This document shows positions 1 to 7,816 of a DNA stretch of 64,000 nt, piece by piece. Where the stretch lies: the NCBI GenBank assembly GCA_023386965.1, contig JAEWIR010000019.1:1-64000 (forward strand), given 5' to 3'. Within the stretch, counting starts at the first letter, position 1, and every line of letters starts with the position of its first letter. Origin of the DNA: Bacteroidota bacterium. GTDB lineage: Bacteria; Bacteroidota; Bacteroidia; Flavobacteriales; Weeksellaceae. The position numbers and the translations under genes are program-made. Under the pieces are notes generated by a model. It was not told where the DNA came from. It was given only the letters and a program-made list of their open reading frames with translations, and made no database searches.

Positions 1-806
1 GGTGTATACTGAATGCTGACGATGAGTACTCCATGAGACTGCTGCATGACTTGCCGGCCCGGGTTGCACTGTTCAGCATGGACGAGAATAACCCTCATAT
101 GCGGAAGTACGCCAAGGAAGGCAAGGTTTCCTGTGTTTATGAAGAGGGATATATAACCATTAAGAAAGGTGACTGGAAAATAAGGATTGCTAAAGTCAAC
201 AATATTCCGATTACCATGGAAGGTAAGGCCAAATTCATGATTGCCAATGTTCTGGCAGCCAGCCTGGCTACTTATCTGCATGGGTTTGAAATTGAGGACA
301 TCGCCAATTCACTGCGAACCTTTATACCAAGTGCACAGCTTACACCCGGCCGACTGAATATTTTTAATTTTAAGAATTTCAAGGTGATGATCGACTTTGC
401 GCATAATGCCGCGGGTTATGAAGCGATTGAAGATTTCCTGGCGAATGTGGACAGTCCTAAAAAGATCGGAATCATTTCGGGAGTGGGCGACAGGCGTGAT
501 GAAGATATCCGGGAATGCGGAAAGATTGCGGGCAGGATGTTTGACCATATCATTATACGGAACGAGAAACACCTTCGCGGACGCACGGAAGAGGAAATTT
601 GCGGTCTGGTAATAGACGGAATACAATCTGCAGGAAAAAACCCAAGTTTTGAGATCATTCCAAAGGAAATTGAGGCGCTGAAGCATGCCATGAGTTTAGC
701 AGAGGAAGGCACATTTATCACCGCCTTAAGCGATGTAATATCCAACGCAATTGACCTCGTACAGGAATATCAGCAGAAAGAAATCCTGGAAGAAGGACTA
801 CACTAA
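1..806 (+). CDS. cphA: Cyanophycin synthetase, C-terminal part (gene starts before the window)
   Basis: The frame is open from the window edge (about 268 codons to the TAA at 804-806), so this is a 3' fragment. It reads as the end of a Mur-ligase-like domain. A ligase segment with 'LNADDE' at the left edge is followed by the Mur-ligase C-terminal domain, which begins near 'PGRLNIF' and carries 'MIDFAHN', 'GVGDRRD' and the late 'ITALSDVI'. In cyanophycin synthetase this domain adds Arg to the Asp backbone of the storage polymer multi-L-arginyl-poly-L-aspartate, using ATP in the cytoplasm. The N-terminal ATP-grasp part is outside the window. The usual partner, cyanophycinase, would be expected upstream but cannot be seen. 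A strong hairpin terminator follows the stop. A different Mur-ligase-family enzyme is possible but less likely. Confidence 0.85.
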   Translation, partial: CILNADDEYSMRLLHDLPARVALFSMDENNPHMRKYAKEGKVSCVYEEGYITIKKGDWKIRIAKVNNIPITMEGKAKFMIANVLAASLATYLHGFEIEDIANSLRTFIPSAQLTPGRLNIFNFKNFKVMIDFAHNAAGYEAIEDFLANVDSPKKIGIISGVGDRRDEDIRECGKIAGRMFDHIIIRNEKHLRGRTEEEICGLVIDGIQSAGKNPSFEIIPKEIEALKHAMSLAEEGTFITALSDVISNAIDLVQEYQQKEILEEGLH

Positions 807-820
807 GTTTCAGCTAAAAC

Positions 821-855
821 AAAAAATCCCGGATTTGCTTCCGGGATTTTTTTTG
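821..855. terminator. Rho-independent terminator, probably bidirectional
   Basis: AAATCCCGG, an 8-nt loop and CCGGGATTT form a strong stem with a run of eight T on the + strand and six T on the - strand. It can end cphA transcription from the left and the 0.9-2.6 kb operon from the right. Confidence 0.85.
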
Positions 856-906
856 GTTATAGAATAGATTAAAGGATTCCTTAAATCTAAAAGTAGGATG
901 ATTTTA

Positions 907-1449
907 CTAAAGTCCACCCTCATCGTCACCATCGTCTTTGCTGTTGGATAGTACAGATACGGCTACCACAGCTACGGCAGCAACTGCAGCTATTTTCAGC
1001 AGGAAATTGGTTCTGTTGTGTTTCCATTCTGAACCCCAGCCACGTTCTGCAAATATATTAGGTACATGACCTTTTTTCAGGTCATCAATTATACCTTCCA
1101 CTTCACCAACACGGTCTGCCAGTACCAGCGGTAACCATCGCCCGTAGCTGGATTCGCTGTATTTAAAAGCAAATCTCCTAAGTTTACCGTTTAGCCCTTC
1201 CGGTGGCGAAGCCGTTCCAAATACAGCAGTCAGGTTTGGACGCTCCACAGATTTCAGTATTTCAACATCGTCATTCTGCTGTGCTGGTCTGTCCCAGGCA
1301 TAGCCTTCGTGTTCAACATTATTCCGGTTCTTCATAGGATACACAGGATCATTTTCAGGATCGGCGTCAATACCCCAACCTTTTATATGGCTATAATCTG
1401 CCTTTTCACTTTTTTTAAAGTCTGATGGCTTTGTTTCGTCTGTAAGCAT
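907..1449 (-). CDS. Unknown protein with C-terminal membrane anchor
   Basis: A 180-residue protein I cannot assign to a named family. There is no signal peptide. The first ~140 residues are polar and rich in D, E, N and P, with the stretches 'GWGIDADPENDPVYPM' and 'YAWDRPAQQ'. Then comes a single hydrophobic segment (about residues 151-166, A/V-rich) and a short, very acidic tail ending 'DDGDDEGGL'. That layout suggests a tail-anchored or inner-membrane-anchored cytoplasmic protein. It lies 29 bp downstream of the Zn alcohol dehydrogenase gene on the same strand, so the two are probably co-transcribed and end at the 821-855 terminator. With UspA and a DUF892 protein close by, a stress role is possible, but that rests only on context. 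Confidence 0.8.
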   Translation of the reverse strand: MLTDETKPSDFKKSEKADYSHIKGWGIDADPENDPVYPMKNRNNVEHEGYAWDRPAQQNDDVEILKSVERPNLTAVFGTASPPEGLNGKLRRFAFKYSESSYGRWLPLVLADRVGEVEGIIDDLKKGHVPNIFAERGWGSEWKHNRTNFLLKIAAVAAVAVVAVSVLSNSKDDGDDEGGL

Positions 1450-1478
1450 TTTGTAATTTTTTGAGGTTAAACTGAATC

Positions 1479-2630
1479 TTACGCGGTAGGAGGAATAAGT
1501 ACTGTCTTGATACAGCCATCCAGTTTACGGGAAAATATATGATAAGCATCCGCTACTTCTTCCATCGGAATCCAGTGCGTAATAATCTCTTTTGGATTCA
1601 AAACTCCGTTGCGCACATGTTCTATTAGTTTAGGCAAATTCCTTTTCACCGCAGCCTGGTTGGCGCGGATGGTAATACCTTTATTCACCACATTACCGAT
1701 AGGTACCAGAGCATCAATTGGGCCGTAAACACCCACAATCGAAACGATGCCGCTTTTCTTAACTGAATTGATGGCCCAATGCAGTGCAGTAGTTGAACCA
1801 CCCTGCAGAAGTAGCTTTATGCCCAAAAGTGTATTCATCATATTACCTTTGGCCTCGCAACCTACAGCATCAATACAAACATCTGCTCCCAGGGAGTCAG
1901 TTTGCGTTTTGATGAAAACAACGGGATCGCCGATGCTGTGAAAGTTGTACGCTTCACACTGCGCATACTTAGCCGCAAATTCCAGCCTGTATTCCAGTTC
2001 ATCAATAATGATCACTCTTCCTGCACCAAACAGCCAGGCACATTTTGCCGCCATAATGCCAATAGGTCCTGCTCCAAAGACAACTACGGTGTCGCCTTTC
2101 TGTATGCCAGCCATTTCAGCTGCCTGATATCCTGTAGGTACCACGTCCGTAAGAAGTACGGCATCATCGGGATCCATCCAGTCGGGAATAACGGTAGGGC
2201 CTACATCGGCATAAGGTACACGGGCATACTCTGCCTGACCACCCTGAAAGCCTCCTGCCGTATGGGAATAACCAAAGATTCCTCCAACTGCCGTAGCCAT
2301 AGGATTCGATTCGTGACAGTTGCCATACAGTTCCTGCTTGCAAAAAGCACATTTTCCGCAGGCGATATTAAACGGCACCATTACACGGTCGCCTACTTTT
2401 AGTTTTTGCACGGACGATCCAACTTCCACAACTTCGCCGATGAATTCATGTCCAAAGGTGGAGCCGGTTCTGGTATCCGGAACCAAACCGTGGTACAAAT
2501 GCAGGTCGGAGCCACAGATACAGGATCTCAGTACTTTTACGATTGCATCTTCGGGATGTTCAATCCGGGGTTCGGGCATATTGCGGTCTGCGCGCACGCG
2601 GAAAGGCCCGCGAAAGTTCATTGCTAACAT
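1479..2630 (-). CDS. Zinc-dependent alcohol dehydrogenase (MDR family, formaldehyde-dehydrogenase-like)
   Basis: 383 residues from the ATG at 2630; an upstream in-frame start at 2672 would add a poor 14-residue extension. The medium-chain dehydrogenase pattern is complete: catalytic zinc ligands C37 ('CICGSD') and H61-E62 ('GHE'), four structural-zinc cysteines C91, C94, C97 and C105, and a Rossmann NAD(P) motif 'GAGPIG' near residue 200. The inserted 'YPRV/GVYG' style region and length match the glutathione-independent formaldehyde dehydrogenase-like branch. Family members oxidise small alcohols or aldehydes with NAD(P) in the cytoplasm; the substrate cannot be read from the sequence. It is first in a two-gene unit with the unknown gene at 907-1449 and diverges from uspA. 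Confidence 0.9.
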   Translation of the reverse strand: MLAMNFRGPFRVRADRNMPEPRIEHPEDAIVKVLRSCICGSDLHLYHGLVPDTRTGSTFGHEFIGEVVEVGSSVQKLKVGDRVMVPFNIACGKCAFCKQELYGNCHESNPMATAVGGIFGYSHTAGGFQGGQAEYARVPYADVGPTVIPDWMDPDDAVLLTDVVPTGYQAAEMAGIQKGDTVVVFGAGPIGIMAAKCAWLFGAGRVIIIDELEYRLEFAAKYAQCEAYNFHSIGDPVVFIKTQTDSLGADVCIDAVGCEAKGNMMNTLLGIKLLLQGGSTTALHWAINSVKKSGIVSIVGVYGPIDALVPIGNVVNKGITIRANQAAVKRNLPKLIEHVRNGVLNPKEIITHWIPMEEVADAYHIFSRKLDGCIKTVLIPPTA

Positions 2631-2872
2631 AGTTCGAATTTTTTGTGATTGGATAATGGGATGCAAAAGCAAGACCGACTGGAGTAGAATTTTACTTATT
2701 TATGATTTTTTATGAACTTAACCGGTTGATATTGTGTGGTCACCATTTACATATTTATCATTATGATATATAATTGTGCAAAAATCGAACAACCTCTAAT
2801 TAATGTTCAATTTATTATACAGCATGAGGCATATATCATGATGTAGAATTAGGCCGTCATCAGCGGATTTGC

Positions 2873-2880
2873 TAAATTTG
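2873..2880 (+). promoter_or_regulatory. Promoter -7 box for the UspA gene
   Basis: TAAATTTG matches the Bacteroidota -7 consensus TAnnTTTG exactly and lies 37 bp before the chosen ATG at 2918. No clear -33 TTG was found. Confidence 0.5.
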
Positions 2881-2917
2881 ATTGGAAATCGCCCTTAAAC
2901 TGATAAAAATTCCGACC

Positions 2918-3790
2918 ATGAAAACCATAATTATCCCCACAGATTTCTCAGCGCCTTCAGAAAACGCTGCGCTTTATGCTTTACATCTCGCATTGAGGCT
3001 GAAAGCAAATATTCATCTTTGCCATGCACTGCGTCCCGAAGGACCAGACCCCTCTCTAGGCGGAATTTCGATGGCGGTAAAGAATTTTCCCGAATTACGG
3101 CAGGTCTGTACTTCCAGCCTGCAGAAACTTGCAGCGAAGTTGGAAAGTCAGGCAACCACCACTCTGGAAATCCATACAGGAGGTTATTGTCCCGAAATCA
3201 GTACCAGTTGTGATTTCGGTGATGTCGCTACGGTGGTACAGAAAGCTGCGGAAGGGAAGGTGGTGCTAATGATAGTGATGGGAATGACGGGTGCAGGAAA
3301 ACTGGACCGTTTGGTTTTTGGAAGCAATAGCCAACATATGATCAAACATACTAAGTTGCCGCTGCTTATTATACCCTTTGACAAAACATTTAAAGTTCCC
3401 CGAAAAATTGCCTATTCTTCAGAGATGAGCGCGGAGGACAAGCTCACCGCTCAAAGTCTGGCAGCTTTTGCAGGTTATTTCAAGGCGGAGTTGCTGGTAG
3501 CTCACATTCCTAATTTTGTAGAGGTTACAGACCCCAGGGAATACACTAACAGGCAGAAGATCTTTACTCAGGACATTGAAGGCAGCTTTAAATTCAAATC
3601 AATTGAAGCAGATAATATAGACAGCGGACTGGAACTGCTGAAAAAGGAAGACATCGATATGCTGGTAATGGGCCATGAAAACCACGGCTTCCTGGACAGG
3701 TTTATATTTGGAAGTTATGCGGCGCGTCATGCCTCTAAAATAGGTATGCCGCTGCTTATTATTCCAAAACGCTTTGTACCACAGTTCTGA
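2918..3790 (+). CDS. Universal stress protein, two UspA domains
   Basis: 290 residues from ATG 2918, chosen because the typical Usp start 'MKTIIIPTDFS' begins there; the open frame runs 12 codons further upstream without a plausible start. Two tandem Usp domains are visible (about 1-147 and 155-290). The first has a textbook ATP-binding motif G122-x2-G125-x9-G135-S136. The second ends in a similar but looser 'GFLDRFIFGS', so only the N-terminal half may bind ATP well. These are cytoplasmic stress-response proteins whose biochemical output is usually unknown. It diverges from the alcohol dehydrogenase operon; the shared 2631-2917 region would hold both promoters. Confidence 0.93.
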   Translation: MKTIIIPTDFSAPSENAALYALHLALRLKANIHLCHALRPEGPDPSLGGISMAVKNFPELRQVCTSSLQKLAAKLESQATTTLEIHTGGYCPEISTSCDFGDVATVVQKAAEGKVVLMIVMGMTGAGKLDRLVFGSNSQHMIKHTKLPLLIIPFDKTFKVPRKIAYSSEMSAEDKLTAQSLAAFAGYFKAELLVAHIPNFVEVTDPREYTNRQKIFTQDIEGSFKFKSIEADNIDSGLELLKKEDIDMLVMGHENHGFLDRFIFGSYAARHASKIGMPLLIIPKRFVPQF

Positions 3791-3852
3791 TAGAGGATGC
3801 TTGTTGAACGTTAGGTGGTCTAGCTGCTGAAAAGGCGTTCTTACCTATAACA

Positions 3853-3875
3853 AGACCACCAGAAGGCGGTGGTCT
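3853..3875. terminator. Hairpin between convergent genes (possible terminator)
   Basis: AGACCACC (3853-3860), a 7-nt loop and GGTGGTCT (3868-3875) form a perfect 8-bp stem between the convergent uspA and PepSY-like genes. There is no T-tract, so simple rho-independent termination is uncertain. Confidence 0.45.
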
Positions 3876-3900
3876 AGGGGTAATGTAAAAGCAGAAAGAG

Positions 3901-4344
3901 CTATTGGTCTATCCGTTTAAAATCGCCTGCTGTATTAAATTCCAGTTTAATACTGTTATCCAGCTGGGTTTGCTGTCCATTACCGGCAGACTCCCAGCTT
4001 ACAATGTTGCTGCCCGGATAGTTTTTCGTCACATACTGCATTATTTTCTCGGGAACTATTCCGGCGGGTAACGGTTTAGTACTTTTCACATCAGTAACCT
4101 TACTTTTTCCGTTAAATTCCACATTGGTGCCATCGGAAAGTGTAACCTCGTAATTCTTACTGAAACCGTCCCGTTCTGTTGATGCCTGCGCAACAGTAAC
4201 TCCCGGAAATTTAGTGGAAAGCCATGTCTTTACCTGTTCGGGAAGTTCAGCAGGTGTTACAATTTTCTGTTCGTCGCAACTTAGTAGTGACAGTGCCACT
4301 CCCGCCATAATCACTGAAATTTTCGTACAGTTAATCAATTTCAT
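3901..4344 (-). CDS. PepSY-like (DUF2874-type) lipoprotein
   Basis: 147 residues with a lipoprotein signal: a hydrophobic stretch followed by 'LSLLSC' with the lipidated cysteine at C23. The mature part has two repeats of the BLIP/PepSY-like fold seen in many Bacteroidota periplasmic lipoproteins, each built as 'V..W...KFPG..V..A' then 'Y.V.L.DG..VEF'. They lie at about residues 36-90 and 95-147. Function in this family is poorly known; the fold is thought to bind or inhibit periplasmic proteins. It reads towards uspA, with a hairpin between them, and follows a separate terminator-ended gene, so it is probably its own transcription unit. Confidence 0.8.
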   Translation of the reverse strand: MKLINCTKISVIMAGVALSLLSCDEQKIVTPAELPEQVKTWLSTKFPGVTVAQASTERDGFSKNYEVTLSDGTNVEFNGKSKVTDVKSTKPLPAGIVPEKIMQYVTKNYPGSNIVSWESAGNGQQTQLDNSIKLEFNTAGDFKRIDQ

Positions 4345-4373
4345 AATAACATTTTTTGCTGTAATAATTACAC

Positions 4374-4399
4374 TAAAAAAGGCTGCCGAGTGCAGCCTT
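4374..4399 (-). terminator. Rho-independent terminator of the DUF892 gene
   Basis: On the - strand AAGGCTGC, a 5-nt loop and GCAGCCTT are followed by a T-run, just past the stop of the 4404-4967 gene. Confidence 0.85.
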
Positions 4400-4403
4400 C
4401 ATT

Positions 4404-4967
4404 TTACTTTGTATCTTCTTCTGCGGCTTCAAAATTAATTGAATTGTATGCAGATTCTGTGAGTATGGAATCAGCTTCCTTTTCCTCGGCCAGCGTTGCC
4501 TCCAGCAGCGCTACGATCTCACTTTCGCCCAGTGTGTTGGCAAAAGCCGCCAGGGTACCGTAAGATGCAATTTCATAATGTTCAATCTTCTGCGAAGCAG
4601 CGATGATGCCCGCATCTCTAACCGGACCAACTTCAGTTTCCTCCATTATACTTTCGCCTTCCTTAATAAGCCCTTCAATGGCTTCACATTTCTTGCCTCT
4701 GCTGGATTCGCCCAGGATTTCAAATATCTGCTCCAGTCTCTGTACCTGTCCTTCAGTAACAGTAATATGATCTTTAATGGCGGATTTCAGTTTGGGTTCT
4801 GTAGCGTTATTCATCATTTTTGGCAAGGCTTTCAGCAATGCTCTTTCAGCATAAACAATATCTTTTAAGCCGTCCTTGAATAATTCTTTTAGTCCCTCGG
4901 CAGCAGATGATTTCGCTTCTACCTTACGGGTAGCCTGACCGTTGCCGGCATCGGATGTCTTTTTCAT
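4404..4967 (-). CDS. YciE/YciF-type ferritin-like protein (DUF892)
   Basis: 187 residues. After a ~25-residue polar lead (K/S/A-rich), the body is almost all helix and fits the DUF892 ferritin-like four-helix bundle. It has 'L..LFKDGLKDIVYAERAL' at the start of helix 1, 'H..VTEGQV.RLE' in helix 2 and 'KIEHYEIASYGTL' in helix 3. The Glu and His in these motifs are the likely di-iron ligands. Family members in enterobacteria are stress-induced; a ferroxidase-like role has been proposed. No signal peptide, so cytoplasmic. It has its own terminator and sits among other stress-type genes. Confidence 0.9.
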   Translation of the reverse strand: MKKTSDAGNGQATRKVEAKSSAAEGLKELFKDGLKDIVYAERALLKALPKMMNNATEPKLKSAIKDHITVTEGQVQRLEQIFEILGESSRGKKCEAIEGLIKEGESIMEETEVGPVRDAGIIAASQKIEHYEIASYGTLAAFANTLGESEIVALLEATLAEEKEADSILTESAYNSINFEAAEEDTK

Positions 4968-5240
4968 AATGTTGATTTTTTATGTTTGATTTCTGTTTTT
5001 ATACAAATATCAGACCTAAAAAAAACAGGGTTTAAAGGAAATTCATTAGAAAAAACAACGATATGAATGCGGGGGCAAAATAGGGTAGACGCCCAATCAA
5101 TTATAGCATAAGACTATTTGCGTTAAAGGTTAAGGTGATCTCCTACATACCGATTAGTCACCAGAACTAATTCGCTAAAGTAATTTTCTGGTCACGGATT
5201 TAAAAAAATCTTAAAAGTCAATGCCGGCAACTTACAGCTG

Positions 5241-5738
5241 CTATTTGAAATGCCTGTCAAAACCTTTGCAGTCTGCGGCTTGCAGGGTATGTCCACCGGT
5301 AAATTTGAGGAGTTTAGGATCTTTGTACTGTTCGCCAGTTTCGTTGTAATCGCCAATACCTTCTATAAGACTGCCATCTTTTCTCAGAAACCAGATTTCG
5401 CGGGTCGAAGTCGTGCCTTCGGCCTGGAAAGTATATTCCAGTTTTAGGGTATCACCATCTGCCATGCCCACAAGGTCGCCAAATGAACTGTCTTTTTCGA
5501 AATTTTTATAATGCATCTTTCCTGTAACTGTTCCAAGATTATCACTTAGGCGTACAAACAGTGAATCTTTACCGGTAGCTTCCATATAGCAGTTTTCAGG
5601 TATGGCATCTATCTGAATATCACTTTCGTTTACGGCAAGAGAATCCCGGTTGGACACGTCATTGATCTTGTTTTCCGTTTTCTTCCCGCAGGCCACAGCT
5701 ACGGCTGCAAAACCCAGTATTAAAAGTACTTTCTTCAT
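5241..5738 (-). CDS. Putative lipoprotein of unknown function
   Basis: 165 residues beginning with a lipoprotein signal ('AAVAVAC', lipid cysteine C17). The mature part contains 'CYMEATGKDSLFVRL', 'GTVTGKMHYKNFEKD' and 'GDTLKLEYTF', a beta-rich pattern like the small Bacteroidota lipoproteins that follow a 'YxGTLPCADC/TG' style, but I cannot name a domain with confidence. A ~270-bp gap separates it from the DUF892 gene, and nothing suggests an operon. Probably anchored in an envelope membrane facing the periplasm. Confidence 0.75.
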   Translation of the reverse strand: MKKVLLILGFAAVAVACGKKTENKINDVSNRDSLAVNESDIQIDAIPENCYMEATGKDSLFVRLSDNLGTVTGKMHYKNFEKDSSFGDLVGMADGDTLKLEYTFQAEGTTSTREIWFLRKDGSLIEGIGDYNETGEQYKDPKLLKFTGGHTLQAADCKGFDRHFK

Positions 5739-5857
5739 AATTGTAAAACTTAAAGCTAAAATAGAAAAAAATTTTCGGACCCCTTAAGTGTACGGGAAGA
5801 ATAAAGGTGGATATTACTCTTAAGCACGTTTTTTAGAATTGATTAATACCTGCAGTT

Positions 5858-6571
5858 TTACATTATATTAAGTTTCTGATAGACCTGTTCGCGGTAACTT
5901 AACCCTATTGGTACAGATTTCCTGTTCTTCAGCAAAACTACATGCTGTTCCACATAACTGATCTGGTTTAGATTAATAAAAAAAGATTTGTGTACGCGGC
6001 AGATATAGGGAAGATGCTGCAGATTTTCCTCGATGGTTGAAAGAGTACCGTGTACCATAATAGTGTCTGTCTCCGTATGTATGCAGAAATAGTTGCGCAT
6101 TCCTTCAATCAAAATCATTTCCGGACCGTTAATTTTTACAAGCCTTTTGTCACTTTTTACATAGAAACTTTCTGTGGCCGAGTTCACCACAGGAGTGGCA
6201 ATTTTATCCCTGAGAATAAATTTTGATGCTTTCTGAACACTTTTTGCAAATCTGTCCAGCGAGATTGGTTTCAGTAGATAGTCAATGGCATTCTGGGTGA
6301 AAGCATCAAGCGCATACTGGTCATAGGCTGTTGTATAAATGATTGCCGGCGGATTATTGTAGATGGAAATGAAATCGGTACCGCTGATCTCAGGCATCTT
6401 GATATCCAGGAAAATAAGGTCAATGTCCGTGTGCTTGTTCAGAAACTGAATTAACTCGATAACATTATTGCATATGCCTTCCAACTGAAGATTGCTGAAT
6501 TTAGATATATGATGTACCAAAACTTCCTGTGCAAGTTTTTCATCATCGACAACCAGACATTTAATTTTCAT
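5858..6571 (-). CDS. LytTR-family response regulator
   Basis: 237 residues. The receiver domain (about 1-120) has the acidic pocket 'VDDE' at 8-11, the phospho-acceptor D56 in 'IFLDIKMPE', and T/K positions in 'YTTAYDQYA' and 'YLLKPI'. A LytTR DNA-binding domain (about 135-237) follows, with 'YICRVHKSFFINL' and 'PIGLSYRE'. It starts 3 bp after the end of the histidine kinase gene and forms a two-component pair with it. LytTR regulators bind imperfect direct repeats near promoters of envelope or secretion genes; the targets here are unknown, though a serine hydrolase gene lies divergently next door. Confidence 0.93.
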   Translation of the reverse strand: MKIKCLVVDDEKLAQEVLVHHISKFSNLQLEGICNNVIELIQFLNKHTDIDLIFLDIKMPEISGTDFISIYNNPPAIIYTTAYDQYALDAFTQNAIDYLLKPISLDRFAKSVQKASKFILRDKIATPVVNSATESFYVKSDKRLVKINGPEMILIEGMRNYFCIHTETDTIMVHGTLSTIEENLQHLPYICRVHKSFFINLNQISYVEQHVVLLKNRKSVPIGLSYREQVYQKLNIM

Positions 6572-6574
6572 TTA

Positions 6575-7624
6575 CTAAAGATTTATTTCCAGAGTTGCAG
6601 TAAAGGTTTGTGCATCCTGCAGCAGATCCAGCGAGTGGCGCCCCGAATACAGCAGTTGGAGTCTTTTGCGGATGTTTTCAATCCCTATTCCCCCATAACC
6701 TGCCGACTGTCCCGGTTTGTAATTATTCTTAACTGTAAATTTAAGAAAGCCATCACTGCAAAGCAGATTTATCTCAATAAATGAAGCATCAACTGTTGAA
6801 TCTATACCGTGTTTAAACGCATTTTCAACAAGAGGCAGCATCAGCATAGGTGCAACTCTGGCCGAGGGATCAAGCAGCTTATGATCAAATGTTACTGTTG
6901 CGGTTGCAGGTAATCTTAAATTTTCAATTCCGATATAAGTTTCTAAAATATGAATTTCCTTAGATAAAGGAGTTTCCCGCGTCTGCGAATCGTACAGAGA
7001 ATAGCGCAGAATAGTAGAAAGTTTAAGGATTACCTCAGGGGTTTCAGGCGACATCTTTAACGACAGGGCGTACAGACTGTTAAGCACATTGAACAGAAAG
7101 TGCGGACTCACCTGGGATTTCAGCAGATTAAGTTCAGCCAGCGTATGTTCGGAACTGATTATCTCATTTTTCCTAAGCGTAAGTATATATTCCTTCACGG
7201 CATAAGCGGCGCCTAAAGCGAACATGATGATAAGCATGCCCGGAAATATATCGAAAAACGGCTGGTATATTTGATACCCCTCCGGCGCAGAGGAAGTTAC
7301 AGCTATTGAAGTGAAATTCCCTAAACCGCACGTCCCCGATTGTCTGTATATCCACCGCAGGACAGATCCACCCAGGAAAACTGATATCAGAAATGAAATA
7401 AGAAGCAGAATCAGATATTGGTTGCTTTTTCTCGTACGCCTGAGATAGGGAAGGAGCAGGAAATTATTCAGCCATGCTGGTACGAAAAGCAGAAAGGTAT
7501 AAATAATTATGAATGCATTAGATACCTCATGCGGACTGTTGTCTATACTTGTAAAGAGAATGAATCCGAAAAAAATCAGGTTCAGAAAAAACCTTGATAA
7601 TTCATTCGCCCTGTTTAATTGCAT
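6575..7624 (-). CDS. LytS/YehU-type sensor histidine kinase
   Basis: 349 residues from ATG 7624 ('MQLNRANELS'); the frame extends upstream to 7690, but those residues overlap the divergent promoter region. Four or so membrane segments occupy residues 10-145. Then comes a His_kinase family domain with the phospho-accepting H175 in 'SQVSPHFLFNVLN', and an ATPase domain with N-box 'LPLVENAFKHG' and G-box 'GYGGIGIENIR'. It is translationally coupled to the LytTR regulator (3-bp gap). There is no large periplasmic sensor domain, so the signal is probably sensed in or at the membrane. Confidence 0.92.
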   Translation of the reverse strand: MQLNRANELSRFFLNLIFFGFILFTSIDNSPHEVSNAFIIIYTFLLFVPAWLNNFLLLPYLRRTRKSNQYLILLLISFLISVFLGGSVLRWIYRQSGTCGLGNFTSIAVTSSAPEGYQIYQPFFDIFPGMLIIMFALGAAYAVKEYILTLRKNEIISSEHTLAELNLLKSQVSPHFLFNVLNSLYALSLKMSPETPEVILKLSTILRYSLYDSQTRETPLSKEIHILETYIGIENLRLPATATVTFDHKLLDPSARVAPMLMLPLVENAFKHGIDSTVDASFIEINLLCSDGFLKFTVKNNYKPGQSAGYGGIGIENIRKRLQLLYSGRHSLDLLQDAQTFTATLEINL

Positions 7625-7745
7625 GTCTTTGTTGTCTGATGCAGTAAAAATAGATATTTTGGGCTTGGGGTACCAAAATATTTGTATCAACCTATAAAAT
7701 GTAGGGACGAAAACATCTCTTCTGGATCATGGAAATTTTTGTCCA

Positions 7746-7753
7746 TACTTTCG
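7746..7753 (+). promoter_or_regulatory. Variant -7 box (TACTTTCG) for the serine hydrolase gene
   Basis: TACTTTCG differs from TAnnTTTG at one base. It lies 64 bp before the start codon at 7817. The identical octamer precedes relA/spoT and the amino acid permease. Confidence 0.4.
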
Positions 7754-7816
7754 CACAGTTTGTCAAAAAACATAGTGCTTCGAGGTGGTTTGCACAGATA
7801 TTTACATAAAAAAACT

